Source: an uncultured Oscillospiraceae bacterium (lineage in GTDB: Bacteria; Bacillota; Clostridia; Oscillospirales; Oscillospiraceae). Taken from it: a DNA stretch of 64,000 bases. Location: the NCBI GenBank assembly GCA_949841355.1, contig CATKZP010000002.1:124001-188000 (forward strand). The letters are read 5' to 3'. A program made the translations under genes and the position numbers. The notes under the pieces were generated by a model. It worked only from the letters and a program-made list of their open reading frames with translations. It did not search any database and was not told where the DNA came from. This document shows, piece after piece, positions 1-8,277 of this stretch; the first letter of the stretch is position 1, and every line of letters begins with the position of its first letter.

Positions 1-1034
1 AGTACCTGAATCTGCTCCACGCTGTGACTCTTTTCAATGGCCTGATCCAGCATGGCCATGATGGCTTCCGTCTTGCCCCGGATCACCTCGGTCTCCGTAT
101 GGGCGGTACGCTCCATCCCCTCAGCCCGTTCCCGCATTTCCGCTGAGTAGGCGGTAATGGCGGAGCACTCCTCCGCCATGCGCTGGGTATCCCCCTGGGT
201 GCCGGCGGCGCTGGAGGTGATGGCGGCCGCGCTGCCGGCGATTTCCTCCAGCACGGCGGAGAGCTGCTCCGTCAGTTCCGAGAGGCTGCGAACGCTGTCG
301 TTGGAATGCTTTGTCCGCCGGCGCACCTCCCCCACCACGCCGCTGATCCGGTCTGAGCTGTCCTGAAGCGTGCTCATGGTGTCCCGGATGGGGGTGAGCA
401 CATACTTTCGTATGATTCGGAACGCCGCCGCCACCAGGAAAATGCCCACGATCAGGGTGATGGCGCTGATGGCCAAAGAGATCATGTAGACCAGCGTAAG
501 CCGCCCCCGCGCCTCTCCCGCCTCAGCGCTCACCGCAGCGGAAAGCGCGTCAATCTCCGCCTCCGCCGCCTCGCCCCAGCGGGCCACGTCTCCGTTGGCT
601 GTGGCGTATGCCTCCTGCGTCTTGCTGGCGGCGCTGGCGCTCACCAGATAGACCAGAGCGTGCTTGAATTCCGCGTAGCCGCTGAGCAGAGACTGGTACG
701 CCGCTTCCTCCTCTTCGGAGACAAAGTCTGCGTAGGCGCTCAGCTTTTCATCCAGCGCCGCCTCCTCCGCCTTGATCTCCTGCACCAGCTGGATCATGGT
801 GGCGTGGTCCTCCGCCACGATGTGAGACAGGGCCAGGCGGTGGATGTCCATAACGGACCGCCTGATCTCCTCCAGCCGCTCTTCGCTGACCATGCTCTTA
901 TCCACGATGCTCCCCGCGTTGGCGTGGACATTGTTTATGCTGAATACCGCCAGGATATTGGACAGCAGCGTAATCAGGCCCAGCAGGATAATGGGCAGGA
1001 TCAAGCGCTGCTGAAGTGTCAGTCTGCCTTTCAT
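1..1034 (-). CDS. Methyl-accepting chemotaxis-like protein, C-terminus outside window
   Basis: I translated this by eye because the ORF track omits it: it runs off the left edge. It begins MKGRLTLQQRLILPIILLG, giving a basic N-terminus and first membrane helix (about residues 10-30), an extracellular helical segment to about residue 175, a second helix (SLAISAITLIVGIFLVAAAF) and then a long alanine/serine/glutamate-rich coiled coil typical of HAMP plus chemoreceptor signalling domains. The highly conserved tip and C-terminus are not in the window. It lies 27 bases downstream of the solute-binding lipoprotein gene on the same strand, so the two are probably co-transcribed, and the lipoprotein may present its ligand to this receptor. 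Family assignment is fairly safe; ligand and output are unknown. Confidence 0.8.
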   Translation of the reverse strand, partial: MKGRLTLQQRLILPIILLGLITLLSNILAVFSINNVHANAGSIVDKSMVSEERLEEIRRSVMDIHRLALSHIVAEDHATMIQLVQEIKAEEAALDEKLSAYADFVSEEEEAAYQSLLSGYAEFKHALVYLVSASAASKTQEAYATANGDVARWGEAAEAEIDALSAAVSAEAGEARGRLTLVYMISLAISAITLIVGIFLVAAAFRIIRKYVLTPIRDTMSTLQDSSDRISGVVGEVRRRTKHSNDSVRSLSELTEQLSAVLEEIAGSAAAITSSAAGTQGDTQRMAEECSAITAYSAEMRERAEGMERTAHTETEVIRGKTEAIMAMLDQAIEKSHSVEQIQV

Positions 1035-1061
1035 GCGATTCCCTCCCAATGTATGATATGC

Positions 1062-2297
1062 TCAGCGCTCAATTACGCCTTCCACCATCCGGTCCAGCTG
1101 GGCCTGAAGAGACGCGCCGGAGGGATTTCCTTGGGCCATGCTGGCGGAAAACTCCGCCACAGGGTCCCAGAACTTCCCTCCCACCCGCTGGAGCTGCGAG
1201 TAGTTGGACTGCTCCAGCAGGGCCGCAATGGCCAGAGACGACTGAACCTCGGGGGAGTTGGCCGCGCTGACATTGGCCGGTCCCTGACCTCTCACCTCAA
1301 AGCGCAGGCGCTGGTTTTCCTCGCTGGTAATCCACTCCGCCAGCCGCGCCGCCCAGTCCGGATGCGAAGAATAGGCGTTCACCCCGATGAGCTTGCAGCC
1401 GGAGAAGGACGCCATCTGGATCTGCTGTCCCGCGCAGGTGTATGCAGGCAGCTTGGCCGCTCCCATGTCGGTGCCCCACGCCTCCTCTATGGCCACCGCG
1501 TTCCACACGCCGCTGATGCCGGCGATCACGGTGCCGTCCCGCACGCCGGCGAGAAAATCTCCGTCCGTCCGGTTGGAGAAGGCAGGGCTGGCCGCGATGT
1601 CCAGCATGGCCCGGGCCACATCTGTTCCCCGAATGGGACCGTCGGTACTGTTCCAGGTACAATAGTTGGTCAGGCCGTCCTCGTTGAGCCCTACCTCCAG
1701 CCCGGTGTTGCCGAAGAAGGCATAGACGTACCAGGCCGAGGACCAGTCCATGGACACCAGCTTCTCCGCTTGGGCGGCCACCTCCAGCATCCGCTCCAGG
1801 CTCTGGACGTCCTCGCCGGTGAAATAGGCCTTATTGTAGTACAGGAAATAGCCGTTATCCGCCGTCAGCGGGTAGGCATACAGGGTATTCCCCACGCTGG
1901 CCGCCTCCACCGCGGCGGGGAGAGATGCGCTGCGGATGGCCGCCTCGTCCGCAATCGGGTCCAGCCCGCCTGCGGCGGCCAGCGCGGCCACTTGGTCGTC
2001 GGCAAAGGCAAACACGTCCGCCCCGCCCTCCAGATCGCCCAGCAGAGCGTCCTTGCAGTTGGATTCGCTCTGAGGCTGATAGGTAATCTGAAAATCGGCC
2101 TGCCCGGCATAATGCGCCTGGAAGGACTCGAATATCTGTTTAAGCAGGGCCTCATCCTCCTCGGCGCCCCATACGGTCAGCGCAACGGTTTCCGTCACCG
2201 GCCGGCTCTCATCCGGAACAGGCGTCCGAGCGTCGCAGGCGGCAAGCAGGAATAACAAACAGGCGGATAAAATTAGAAGAAAAATCCGTTTTACCAT
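1062..2297 (-). CDS. Extracellular solute-binding lipoprotein, ABC sugar-type (family 1-like)
   Basis: A 411-residue protein with a signal peptide and lipobox (LFLLAAC, Cys at about residue 21), so it should be a lipoprotein on the outer face of the membrane. After the Cys it reads as a bacterial extracellular solute-binding protein: an early beta strand (VALTVWGAEEDEALL), a DVFAFADDQVAALAAAGGL segment and the typical ...AAKLPAYTC... and WITSEENQRL regions of the sugar-binding family. No permease or ATPase gene lies beside it. Instead it precedes a chemoreceptor-like gene and diverges from a two-component operon, which suggests sensing rather than transport; that is inference. The ATG has a GGAGG-like site (gggaggaatgg) upstream. 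Confidence 0.8.
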   Translation of the reverse strand: MVKRIFLLILSACLLFLLAACDARTPVPDESRPVTETVALTVWGAEEDEALLKQIFESFQAHYAGQADFQITYQPQSESNCKDALLGDLEGGADVFAFADDQVAALAAAGGLDPIADEAAIRSASLPAAVEAASVGNTLYAYPLTADNGYFLYYNKAYFTGEDVQSLERMLEVAAQAEKLVSMDWSSAWYVYAFFGNTGLEVGLNEDGLTNYCTWNSTDGPIRGTDVARAMLDIAASPAFSNRTDGDFLAGVRDGTVIAGISGVWNAVAIEEAWGTDMGAAKLPAYTCAGQQIQMASFSGCKLIGVNAYSSHPDWAARLAEWITSEENQRLRFEVRGQGPANVSAANSPEVQSSLAIAALLEQSNYSQLQRVGGKFWDPVAEFSASMAQGNPSGASLQAQLDRMVEGVIER

Positions 2298-2329
2298 GGT
2301 TCCCCATTCCTCCCATCAATTGCGGAAAC

Positions 2330-2358
2330 ATTATAGCATTCCGCAGGCTGGATTTCAA
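2330..2358 (-). promoter_or_regulatory. Sigma-A promoter of the solute-binding/chemoreceptor operon
   Basis: Reading on the minus strand, TTGAAA (2358-2353), a 17-base spacer and TATAAT (2335-2330) lie about 33 bases ahead of the lipoprotein start codon. This is a near-consensus vegetative promoter. Confidence 0.75.
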
Positions 2359-2443
2359 CTAAAACTCAGCGCCGCAGTCTAACTTGTTCTTCAGTCTTTC
2401 TAAACGCAAAGCATATTTTGCAGAAAATAGCTTGTGATTAGGC

Positions 2444-2472
2444 TTGATTTTCTCACTGCCATCATTTAAAAT
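2444..2472 (+). promoter_or_regulatory. Sigma-A promoter of the response regulator/kinase operon
   Basis: TTGATT (2444-2449), 17-base spacer, TAAAAT (2467-2472), about 50 bases ahead of the response regulator ATG. Together with the minus-strand promoter it makes this a divergent control region of about 225 bases. Confidence 0.65.
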
Positions 2473-2523
2473 AGATCTTATGGGCTGGGAAAGGCCTGAT
2501 AACAACATGGGGAGGCAGCCGCA

Positions 2524-2886
2524 ATGCAGAAACGCGTTTTGGTGGTAGATGACGACGATATGAACCTGATGAGGACCAAACGGATCCTGGGATATGACTA
2601 CGATGTGTTTTTTGCCAGTTCAGGGGTTGAGGCGCTGGATACATTGAAGCGTGAAATGATGGATCTCGTTCTTTTGGATATTGAGATGCCCAGGATGAAC
2701 GGTTTTGAAACATTTGAACGAATGAAGGAATTCGTCCCTGACATACCCGTGATTTTTTTGACGGCGTCGGGACAGGAGGATGATGTGGTCAGCGCAATCC
2801 GGCTGGGTGCGGTGAATTACCTGAAAAAGCCGTTCCCGCCGCAGGAGCTGCTGGCGCGGGTTACGCAGGAGCTTGAGAAGCAATGA
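2524..2886 (+). CDS. Stand-alone response regulator receiver (CheY-like)
   Basis: A 120-residue single receiver domain with no output domain. The acidic pocket (VLVVDDDDMN), the phospho-acceptor Asp in LVLLDIEMPRMNG, the conserved Thr in FLTASG and the Lys in LKKPFPP are all present, so it should accept a phosphoryl group. Having no DNA-binding domain, it most likely acts by protein contact or as a phosphate shuttle. It overlaps the next kinase gene by four bases (ATGA), which indicates translational coupling and makes that kinase, with its Hpt domain, the likely partner. The start has a good ribosome site (ggggagg). Confidence 0.9.
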   Translation: MQKRVLVVDDDDMNLMRTKRILGYDYDVFFASSGVEALDTLKREMMDLVLLDIEMPRMNGFETFERMKEFVPDIPVIFLTASGQEDDVVSAIRLGAVNYLKKPFPPQELLARVTQELEKQ

Positions 2887-5447
2887 GAGCGGAGGAGCAA
2901 ATAAGCAGACACCTGCTGCTGGCTGTTATTGTCACAGTATTCAGCGCAATGCTGGGTCTGGTTACGGCCGTTATGGCGTGGGAACTCTGGATGGTCCCCC
3001 TGATGGCGGCCGGCTGCTTCAGCGTATGGCTCCTGCACATTGCCAAAATCGGTTCAAACGCATTTTATGAAAATCTCTGCGCCGGATTGATTTTACTGGA
3101 ATTCTTTTTCTTTGGCGTACACGCATCCACCCTTTATGAGATCCCCGCTGTGGCCTGCGTCGTGATTCTTGCCCTGTTCATGCTGAACAAAAGATGGGTC
3201 CTGTATGTGCTTCAGGCTCTGTATGTGGTGGACCTGCTGTACCATGCGCTGATTCTCCATACTATTTCCCGCAACATTGAGTTCCAGGATGCCTTTCGCC
3301 TGGGACTTGGTGTTGTTATGACCTTTGGCGGAGCCGCGCTGGCGGGATACTGGATCAAGCGGCGCACCGCCCAGCGGAATTGGTACGAGCATGTCTTTAC
3401 CGAGCTGGAGACAGCCGGAAAGCAAAACGCCGTCTTTTTGTCCAACGTCTCCCACGAGCTCCGCACGCCAATTAATATGGTAATCGGAATCAGCGAAGTA
3501 GCGCTGGGAAAAGAGCTTTCTCCTGACGTGCGAACGGATTTGAACTCCATAAAGCTGGCGGGAAAGCGCCTGTCCAACCAGATCAACAATATGCTCGACT
3601 ACACGGAAATCGTGGAGGGTACGCTGACGCCGGCCAAGGAAGAGTACATGATTACTTCGGTGCTGAACGATGTAATCACCATGACCGCGCTTCAGAGCAA
3701 CCGGCAGCACCTGGAGATCGTGTTCGATATCGACCCGAAGGTGCCGGCGGTCCTTATCGGAGATGCGGAAAAGATCTCCCATGTGCTCAAAATCCTGGTG
3801 GAAAACTCGATTAAGTTCACGGAAGACGGCGGCGTAAACGTCCGCATCGGATACCGGATGGAAAGCTACGGCATTAACCTGATCATCGACATACGCGATA
3901 CGGGAATCGGGATGACAGATTCCCAGATGCTCCAGATGTACGACGACTTTTACCAGGCGGATTCCGGAAGCAGCCGTTTTGTGGGCGGGCTCGGCCTTGG
4001 GCTCCCCATTGCCCGAGGGCTGCTGAACGCTATGGGCGGCTTCATCCACTTCGAAAGCAAGGGCCGGGAGGGCCTGCACGCCCATATTGCGATTCCCCAG
4101 GGACTGGTGGACAAGCGGCCCTGCATTATGCTCAACGAACCGGATAAACTGTGCATCGCGTGCTATTTCAGGCCAGAGCGGTACAGCTGCGACGAGGTGC
4201 GGGAATACTATGACGGGCTGATTTACAATCTGGTGGAAGGGCTGGGCATCAAAGGGTATCAGACGCATAATTTTGAGGGCCTGCTCAGATTGCAGCGCAC
4301 CCAAAAGCTGACCCATGTGTTCATCGCCCAGTCGGAATACGAGGAGAACCGCGTCTATTATGAAGATCTGGCGGCCACCCTTCAGGTCGTCGTGATTGCC
4401 GATAAAGAGTTCAGCCTGGACAGCGAGAGCAGCCTGCTTATGATACATAAGCCCTTCTCCGCCCTTTCCGTTGCAAACCTGCTCAATGGAGAGCTGGGCG
4501 CGCGCGGCTTTGCGGAAGCCCAGGCCGCGGGCCGGAAGCCGTTCACCTGCCCCGGCGTGCGGGCGCTGGCGGTCGATGACGAAGAGATGAACCTGGTGGT
4601 AGCCAAGGGCGTTTTGGGAAGCTATGGAATCCAGGTGGATACCTGTCTGAGCGGACGGGAGGCGGTGGCGCAGTGCGACAGCGTTTCCTACGACATTATT
4701 TTCCTGGACCATATGATGCCGGGATTTGACGGCGTGCAGACGCTGAAAAAGATCCGGGAGCTCCAAAACAGCGTCTATCAGGATCTGCCGGTGATTGCCT
4801 TGACCGCAAATACTGTCAGCGGCGCGCGGGAGATGTTCCGCGGCGAGGGATTTACAGAATTTGTCCCCAAGCCCATTGAGCGCACGGTTTTGGAGCGGGT
4901 GCTGAGAAGGGTGCTGCCGAAGCATCTCATCCAGTATGTCGAAGAATCCGCAGGCGCGGGCGGGGATGCGCCCAGCGAAGAAGCGCAGGCCGTTCCGGCT
5001 CCGGCGGAGGAGACGCACGCGGCGCCTGGTCCGGCGCAGCCCGCGCAGAGCCCCCAAGCCGCCGTTTTGACCCAAGCCCCGGCGGACGGGCTGGCTCCCC
5101 TCTACGACCGGCTGGCCCAGGCCGGCATCAATGTTGAGGTGGGATTAAATTACTGCGGCGGGGACGAAGGCTTTTTCAGGGAAATGCTGCAAATGTTCCA
5201 AGCCCAAAGCGGAACCAAAAAGGCGGAGATCATTTCGCTGTATGACGAAGCCAATTGGGCGGACTATGCGGTGAAGGTCCACGCATTAAAGAGCACATCG
5301 CTGACCATCGGCGCGGAAGCCCTTTCCTCGCAGGCAAAGGAGCTGGAGCTGGCCGGCAAAAGGGGCGATGCGGACTTCATCCGGGAGCACCACTCTGCGC
5401 TGATGCATGCGTACGACGAGCTCTGCGGACAGCTCGCCGCACTATAA
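2883..5447 (+). CDS. Hybrid sensor histidine kinase with pseudo-receiver, receiver and Hpt domains
   Basis: An 854-residue phosphorelay kinase. Domains in order: about six N-terminal membrane helices (residues 10-165) with no large external domain; HisKA with SNVSHELRTP (His near 190); HATPase with NSIKFTEDGG, DTGIGM and GGLGLGLPI; a region at about 415-545 that looks like a receiver but lacks a phospho-acceptor Asp; a true receiver at about 557-680 (LAVDDEEMN, IIFLDHMMPGFDG, PKPIE); a proline/alanine-rich linker; and a C-terminal Hpt domain with VHALKSTS (His near 798). It can therefore run a His-Asp-His relay inside one protein and hand phosphate to the upstream receiver. The input signal is unknown; the membrane helices themselves may sense it. 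Confidence 0.9.
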   Translation: MRAEEQISRHLLLAVIVTVFSAMLGLVTAVMAWELWMVPLMAAGCFSVWLLHIAKIGSNAFYENLCAGLILLEFFFFGVHASTLYEIPAVACVVILALFMLNKRWVLYVLQALYVVDLLYHALILHTISRNIEFQDAFRLGLGVVMTFGGAALAGYWIKRRTAQRNWYEHVFTELETAGKQNAVFLSNVSHELRTPINMVIGISEVALGKELSPDVRTDLNSIKLAGKRLSNQINNMLDYTEIVEGTLTPAKEEYMITSVLNDVITMTALQSNRQHLEIVFDIDPKVPAVLIGDAEKISHVLKILVENSIKFTEDGGVNVRIGYRMESYGINLIIDIRDTGIGMTDSQMLQMYDDFYQADSGSSRFVGGLGLGLPIARGLLNAMGGFIHFESKGREGLHAHIAIPQGLVDKRPCIMLNEPDKLCIACYFRPERYSCDEVREYYDGLIYNLVEGLGIKGYQTHNFEGLLRLQRTQKLTHVFIAQSEYEENRVYYEDLAATLQVVVIADKEFSLDSESSLLMIHKPFSALSVANLLNGELGARGFAEAQAAGRKPFTCPGVRALAVDDEEMNLVVAKGVLGSYGIQVDTCLSGREAVAQCDSVSYDIIFLDHMMPGFDGVQTLKKIRELQNSVYQDLPVIALTANTVSGAREMFRGEGFTEFVPKPIERTVLERVLRRVLPKHLIQYVEESAGAGGDAPSEEAQAVPAPAEETHAAPGPAQPAQSPQAAVLTQAPADGLAPLYDRLAQAGINVEVGLNYCGGDEGFFREMLQMFQAQSGTKKAEIISLYDEANWADYAVKVHALKSTSLTIGAEALSSQAKELELAGKRGDADFIREHHSALMHAYDELCGQLAAL

Positions 5448-5498
5448 CGCATCCCGGAATTTTCCCATCGTGCCGTATTGAAAGGAGTGGGAGTCGGC

Positions 5499-8198
5499 GT
5501 GATTAAGAAATGGTTAGACATCCTCTCAGATCACAAAATCAGTATGCGGGAGCGCATGTTCCGCATTGTGACCTTGATCTGCATGATTGCGCTGGTGTTT
5601 ACCCTGCCCATGGGCAGAAGTATTTTGAACATTGTGATCCTTGTGGCAAGCCTGACGGCCATCGCAATGATTGTGAAGATCAGCGTTCGCAAAGCGTGCA
5701 TCCAAACAGGGGCCACGGCTATCGTTGTCTTGCTGCTGGTGCTGTTCCCGTTCACGTTTTTTTCCGCCGGAGGCTTCTACAGCGGAGTGCCGGAGTGGTT
5801 CGTACTTTGTTTTCTTTATATCTGCATCACCTTGCAGGGAAGGCGCATGGCCGTGTTTTTCGGATTGTGCACGGCGGAGACGCTGCTCTGCTATGGCATC
5901 GCCTTTTATTTCCCGGAGGTCGCCGCCCTGAACACCCAGCAGCGGTCCTTCTTTGATTCCGCCTTTTCCATGATTATGGTGGGTCTGCTCACCAGCGTGC
6001 TGCTCATGTTCCTGAATCGGATGTATGAGGAGGAAAACGCCCTGACGCAGCAGCAGAAAAAGGAAATTGAGGAGCTGAACCAGGCGGAGAACAATTTCTT
6101 TTCCAGCATGAGCCATGAGATCCGCACGCCCATCAACACGATCATTGGGTTAAATGAGATCACGCTGCGGGGGGATATCCCGGACGACGTGGCGGAGAAC
6201 GCCAGAAATATTCAGGGCGCCAGCAAGCTGCTGCTCACGCTGATTAACGACATCCTGGACATATCCAAGATCAAATCCGGAAAAATGGAGATCGTCAACA
6301 CCTCTTATGAGACGGGGATGCTTTTTTCCGAGATTGTCAACATGATCTGGATTAAGGCGAAGGAAAAGGGGCTGGAGTTTAAGCTGCATGTGGACCCATC
6401 CATCCCCAGCATGCTCTGCGGCGACGAGGTGCGCATCAAGCAGGTCCTGATCAATTTGCTGAATAACGCGGTGAAATACACCAGCGAGGGTTCGGTGACT
6501 CTCTCCATCCGCTGTGAGCGCCAGGGGGTCAACCGGGTGCGGGTCTGGTATTCTGTGGAGGATACCGGGCAGGGGGTGAAGAAGGAAAACATCCCGTATA
6601 TTTTCAACGCGTTCCGGCGGGTGGACGAGGAAAAAAACCGCCATATTGAGGGCACCGGGCTGGGGCTGAGCATTGTCCAGCAGCTGGTGGAGCTCATGGG
6701 CGGCGAGATCAGCGTAAACAGCGTTTACACGAAGGGCTCAAAATTTATCGTCACGCTGGATCAGGATATCGTAGACGACAAGGAGCTGGGGACCTTTACC
6801 CTGGCTTCCCGGGCGAAGCTCCATGACAACGGGCCGTACCAGCAGAGCTTTGAGGCGCCGGAGGCGCATATCCTGGTGGTAGACGACAACGACATGAACC
6901 TGATGGTGGTGACCAAGCTGCTGGCGGAGACCAAAATCCAGATTGACACCGCATCCAGCGGCGTGGAATGCCTGAAGCTGACCCAGAGCCACCGCTACGA
7001 CTGCATCCTGATGGATCATTTGATGCCTGAAATGGACGGGATTGAATGCCTTCACGCCCTGCGGCGGCAGCCGGGAGGGCTGTGCCAGGATGTGCCCGTG
7101 GTAGCGCTGACCGCCAATGCGGGCAGCGACAACCAGCTGCTTTACAAAAAGGAAGGGTTTAGCGGCTATCTGGCCAAGCCGGTGGGCGGCGCGCTGCTGG
7201 AGGCTGCTGTGCTGAGCCTTCTGCCAAAGAAGCTGGTGCGGTTGTGTGAGCAAACCGGCCATCTGGACCTGGACAAGGATATCCTCATCTTTGAACAGGC
7301 AAAGCGGCGGTCTATCCTCGTGACGACAGACAGTGTGTGCGATCTGCCGGAATCTCTCATCAAGGAATTCGGCATTTCCGTCTGCCCCTACTATATCTGC
7401 ACAGACGAGGGCCGTTTTTTGGATGGTCAGGAGCTGCAGCCGGACGAGCTGCTCGCCCACATAGCGCAGGGACGGAAGGGGTACTCTCAGTCTCCTGACG
7501 TGGAGGACTATGAGCGATTCTTCGCGGAAAAGCTGACAGAAGCGCAGAACGTGATCCATATTACCATGGCAAAGCACGTGAGCGTGGGGTATCAAAACGC
7601 CCTCGAGGCAGCCAAATCCTTTAATAACGTTACGGTGATAAACTCCGGTCACCTCTCCAGCAGCATGGGTCTGGCGGTGCTGTTGGCGGCTCAGCTGGCG
7701 GAACATCATGTCCCCAAGGCGGAGATCGTGGCGTCGGTCAAGCGGATTGAGCGTTTTATTTCCTCCGCTTTTATCATAAACAGCACTCATATGATGTGCC
7801 AGTCCGGGCGGATCTCCAAACGGATACAGGTTTTATGTGACGCGCTGCTGCTGCACCCAGTTCTCGTACTGCGAAAAAGCAAAATGGCAGTGGACAGCAT
7901 GGAGATGGGCAGTTTCAACCATGTGGCGAAAAAATATGTCCGAAAGGTGCTCCAAGAGACCAGAAGCATCGACCGGCGCATCCTGTTTATCACCTATTCC
8001 GGCCTGGATCAGAAAAAGCTCCAGTACATTCAGAATTTGGTCCAGCAGTACTGCCCGTTTGAACGGGTCTACCTACAAAAAGCATCTGCCGCCATCGCAA
8101 GCAACTGCGGCCCGGGTTCCTTTGGACTGCTGTTCATGCGAAAAGACGAATCCTCGCTCCCAGATGCCCAGGCGCCCAGGCAGGACGGGGCGGCCTAG
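5499..8198 (+). CDS. Hybrid histidine kinase-receiver fused to a C-terminal DegV domain
   Basis: About 899 residues. I prefer GTG 5499 (VIKKWLDIL) over the TTG at 5478 in the ORF track because the AAAGGAG ribosome site at 5481-5487 lies between them. Six or so membrane helices (to about 180) and a short coiled coil lead to HisKA (SSMSHEIRTPINT, His near 205), HATPase (NNAVKYTSEG, EGTGLGLSI) and a receiver at about 456-575 (LVVDDNDMN, CILMDHLMPEMDG, AKPVG). Residues from about 602 to 880 form a complete DegV domain: VTTDSVCDLPESL, YSQSPDVEDYERFF, TVINSGHLSSSMG and NCGPGSFGLLFM match the family blocks. DegV proteins bind a fatty acid and pass it to FakA kinase, so this protein probably links lipid state to phosphorelay signalling (inference). 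The usual S-x-L-S-G-T block is altered (AKHVSVGYQNA). Confidence 0.88.
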   Translation: MIKKWLDILSDHKISMRERMFRIVTLICMIALVFTLPMGRSILNIVILVASLTAIAMIVKISVRKACIQTGATAIVVLLLVLFPFTFFSAGGFYSGVPEWFVLCFLYICITLQGRRMAVFFGLCTAETLLCYGIAFYFPEVAALNTQQRSFFDSAFSMIMVGLLTSVLLMFLNRMYEEENALTQQQKKEIEELNQAENNFFSSMSHEIRTPINTIIGLNEITLRGDIPDDVAENARNIQGASKLLLTLINDILDISKIKSGKMEIVNTSYETGMLFSEIVNMIWIKAKEKGLEFKLHVDPSIPSMLCGDEVRIKQVLINLLNNAVKYTSEGSVTLSIRCERQGVNRVRVWYSVEDTGQGVKKENIPYIFNAFRRVDEEKNRHIEGTGLGLSIVQQLVELMGGEISVNSVYTKGSKFIVTLDQDIVDDKELGTFTLASRAKLHDNGPYQQSFEAPEAHILVVDDNDMNLMVVTKLLAETKIQIDTASSGVECLKLTQSHRYDCILMDHLMPEMDGIECLHALRRQPGGLCQDVPVVALTANAGSDNQLLYKKEGFSGYLAKPVGGALLEAAVLSLLPKKLVRLCEQTGHLDLDKDILIFEQAKRRSILVTTDSVCDLPESLIKEFGISVCPYYICTDEGRFLDGQELQPDELLAHIAQGRKGYSQSPDVEDYERFFAEKLTEAQNVIHITMAKHVSVGYQNALEAAKSFNNVTVINSGHLSSSMGLAVLLAAQLAEHHVPKAEIVASVKRIERFISSAFIINSTHMMCQSGRISKRIQVLCDALLLHPVLVLRKSKMAVDSMEMGSFNHVAKKYVRKVLQETRSIDRRILFITYSGLDQKKLQYIQNLVQQYCPFERVYLQKASAAIASNCGPGSFGLLFMRKDESSLPDAQAPRQDGAA

Positions 8199-8228
8199 GC
8201 GGTCAGCGCAGGCATCTCCTGCATCGTT

Positions 8229-8266
8229 AAAAGGCGCGGAAGGCTGAAGCCTTCCGCGCCTTTTTC
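8229..8266. terminator. Bidirectional terminator between the kinase operon and the lipid operon
   Basis: A perfect 12-base stem GGCGCGGAAGGC with a TGAA loop at 8233-8260, with AAAA before and TTTTTCTTT after, so it can end transcription from both sides. It also marks the end of the lower-GC signalling block. Confidence 0.9.
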
Positions 8267-8277
8267 TTTGACAGCCG

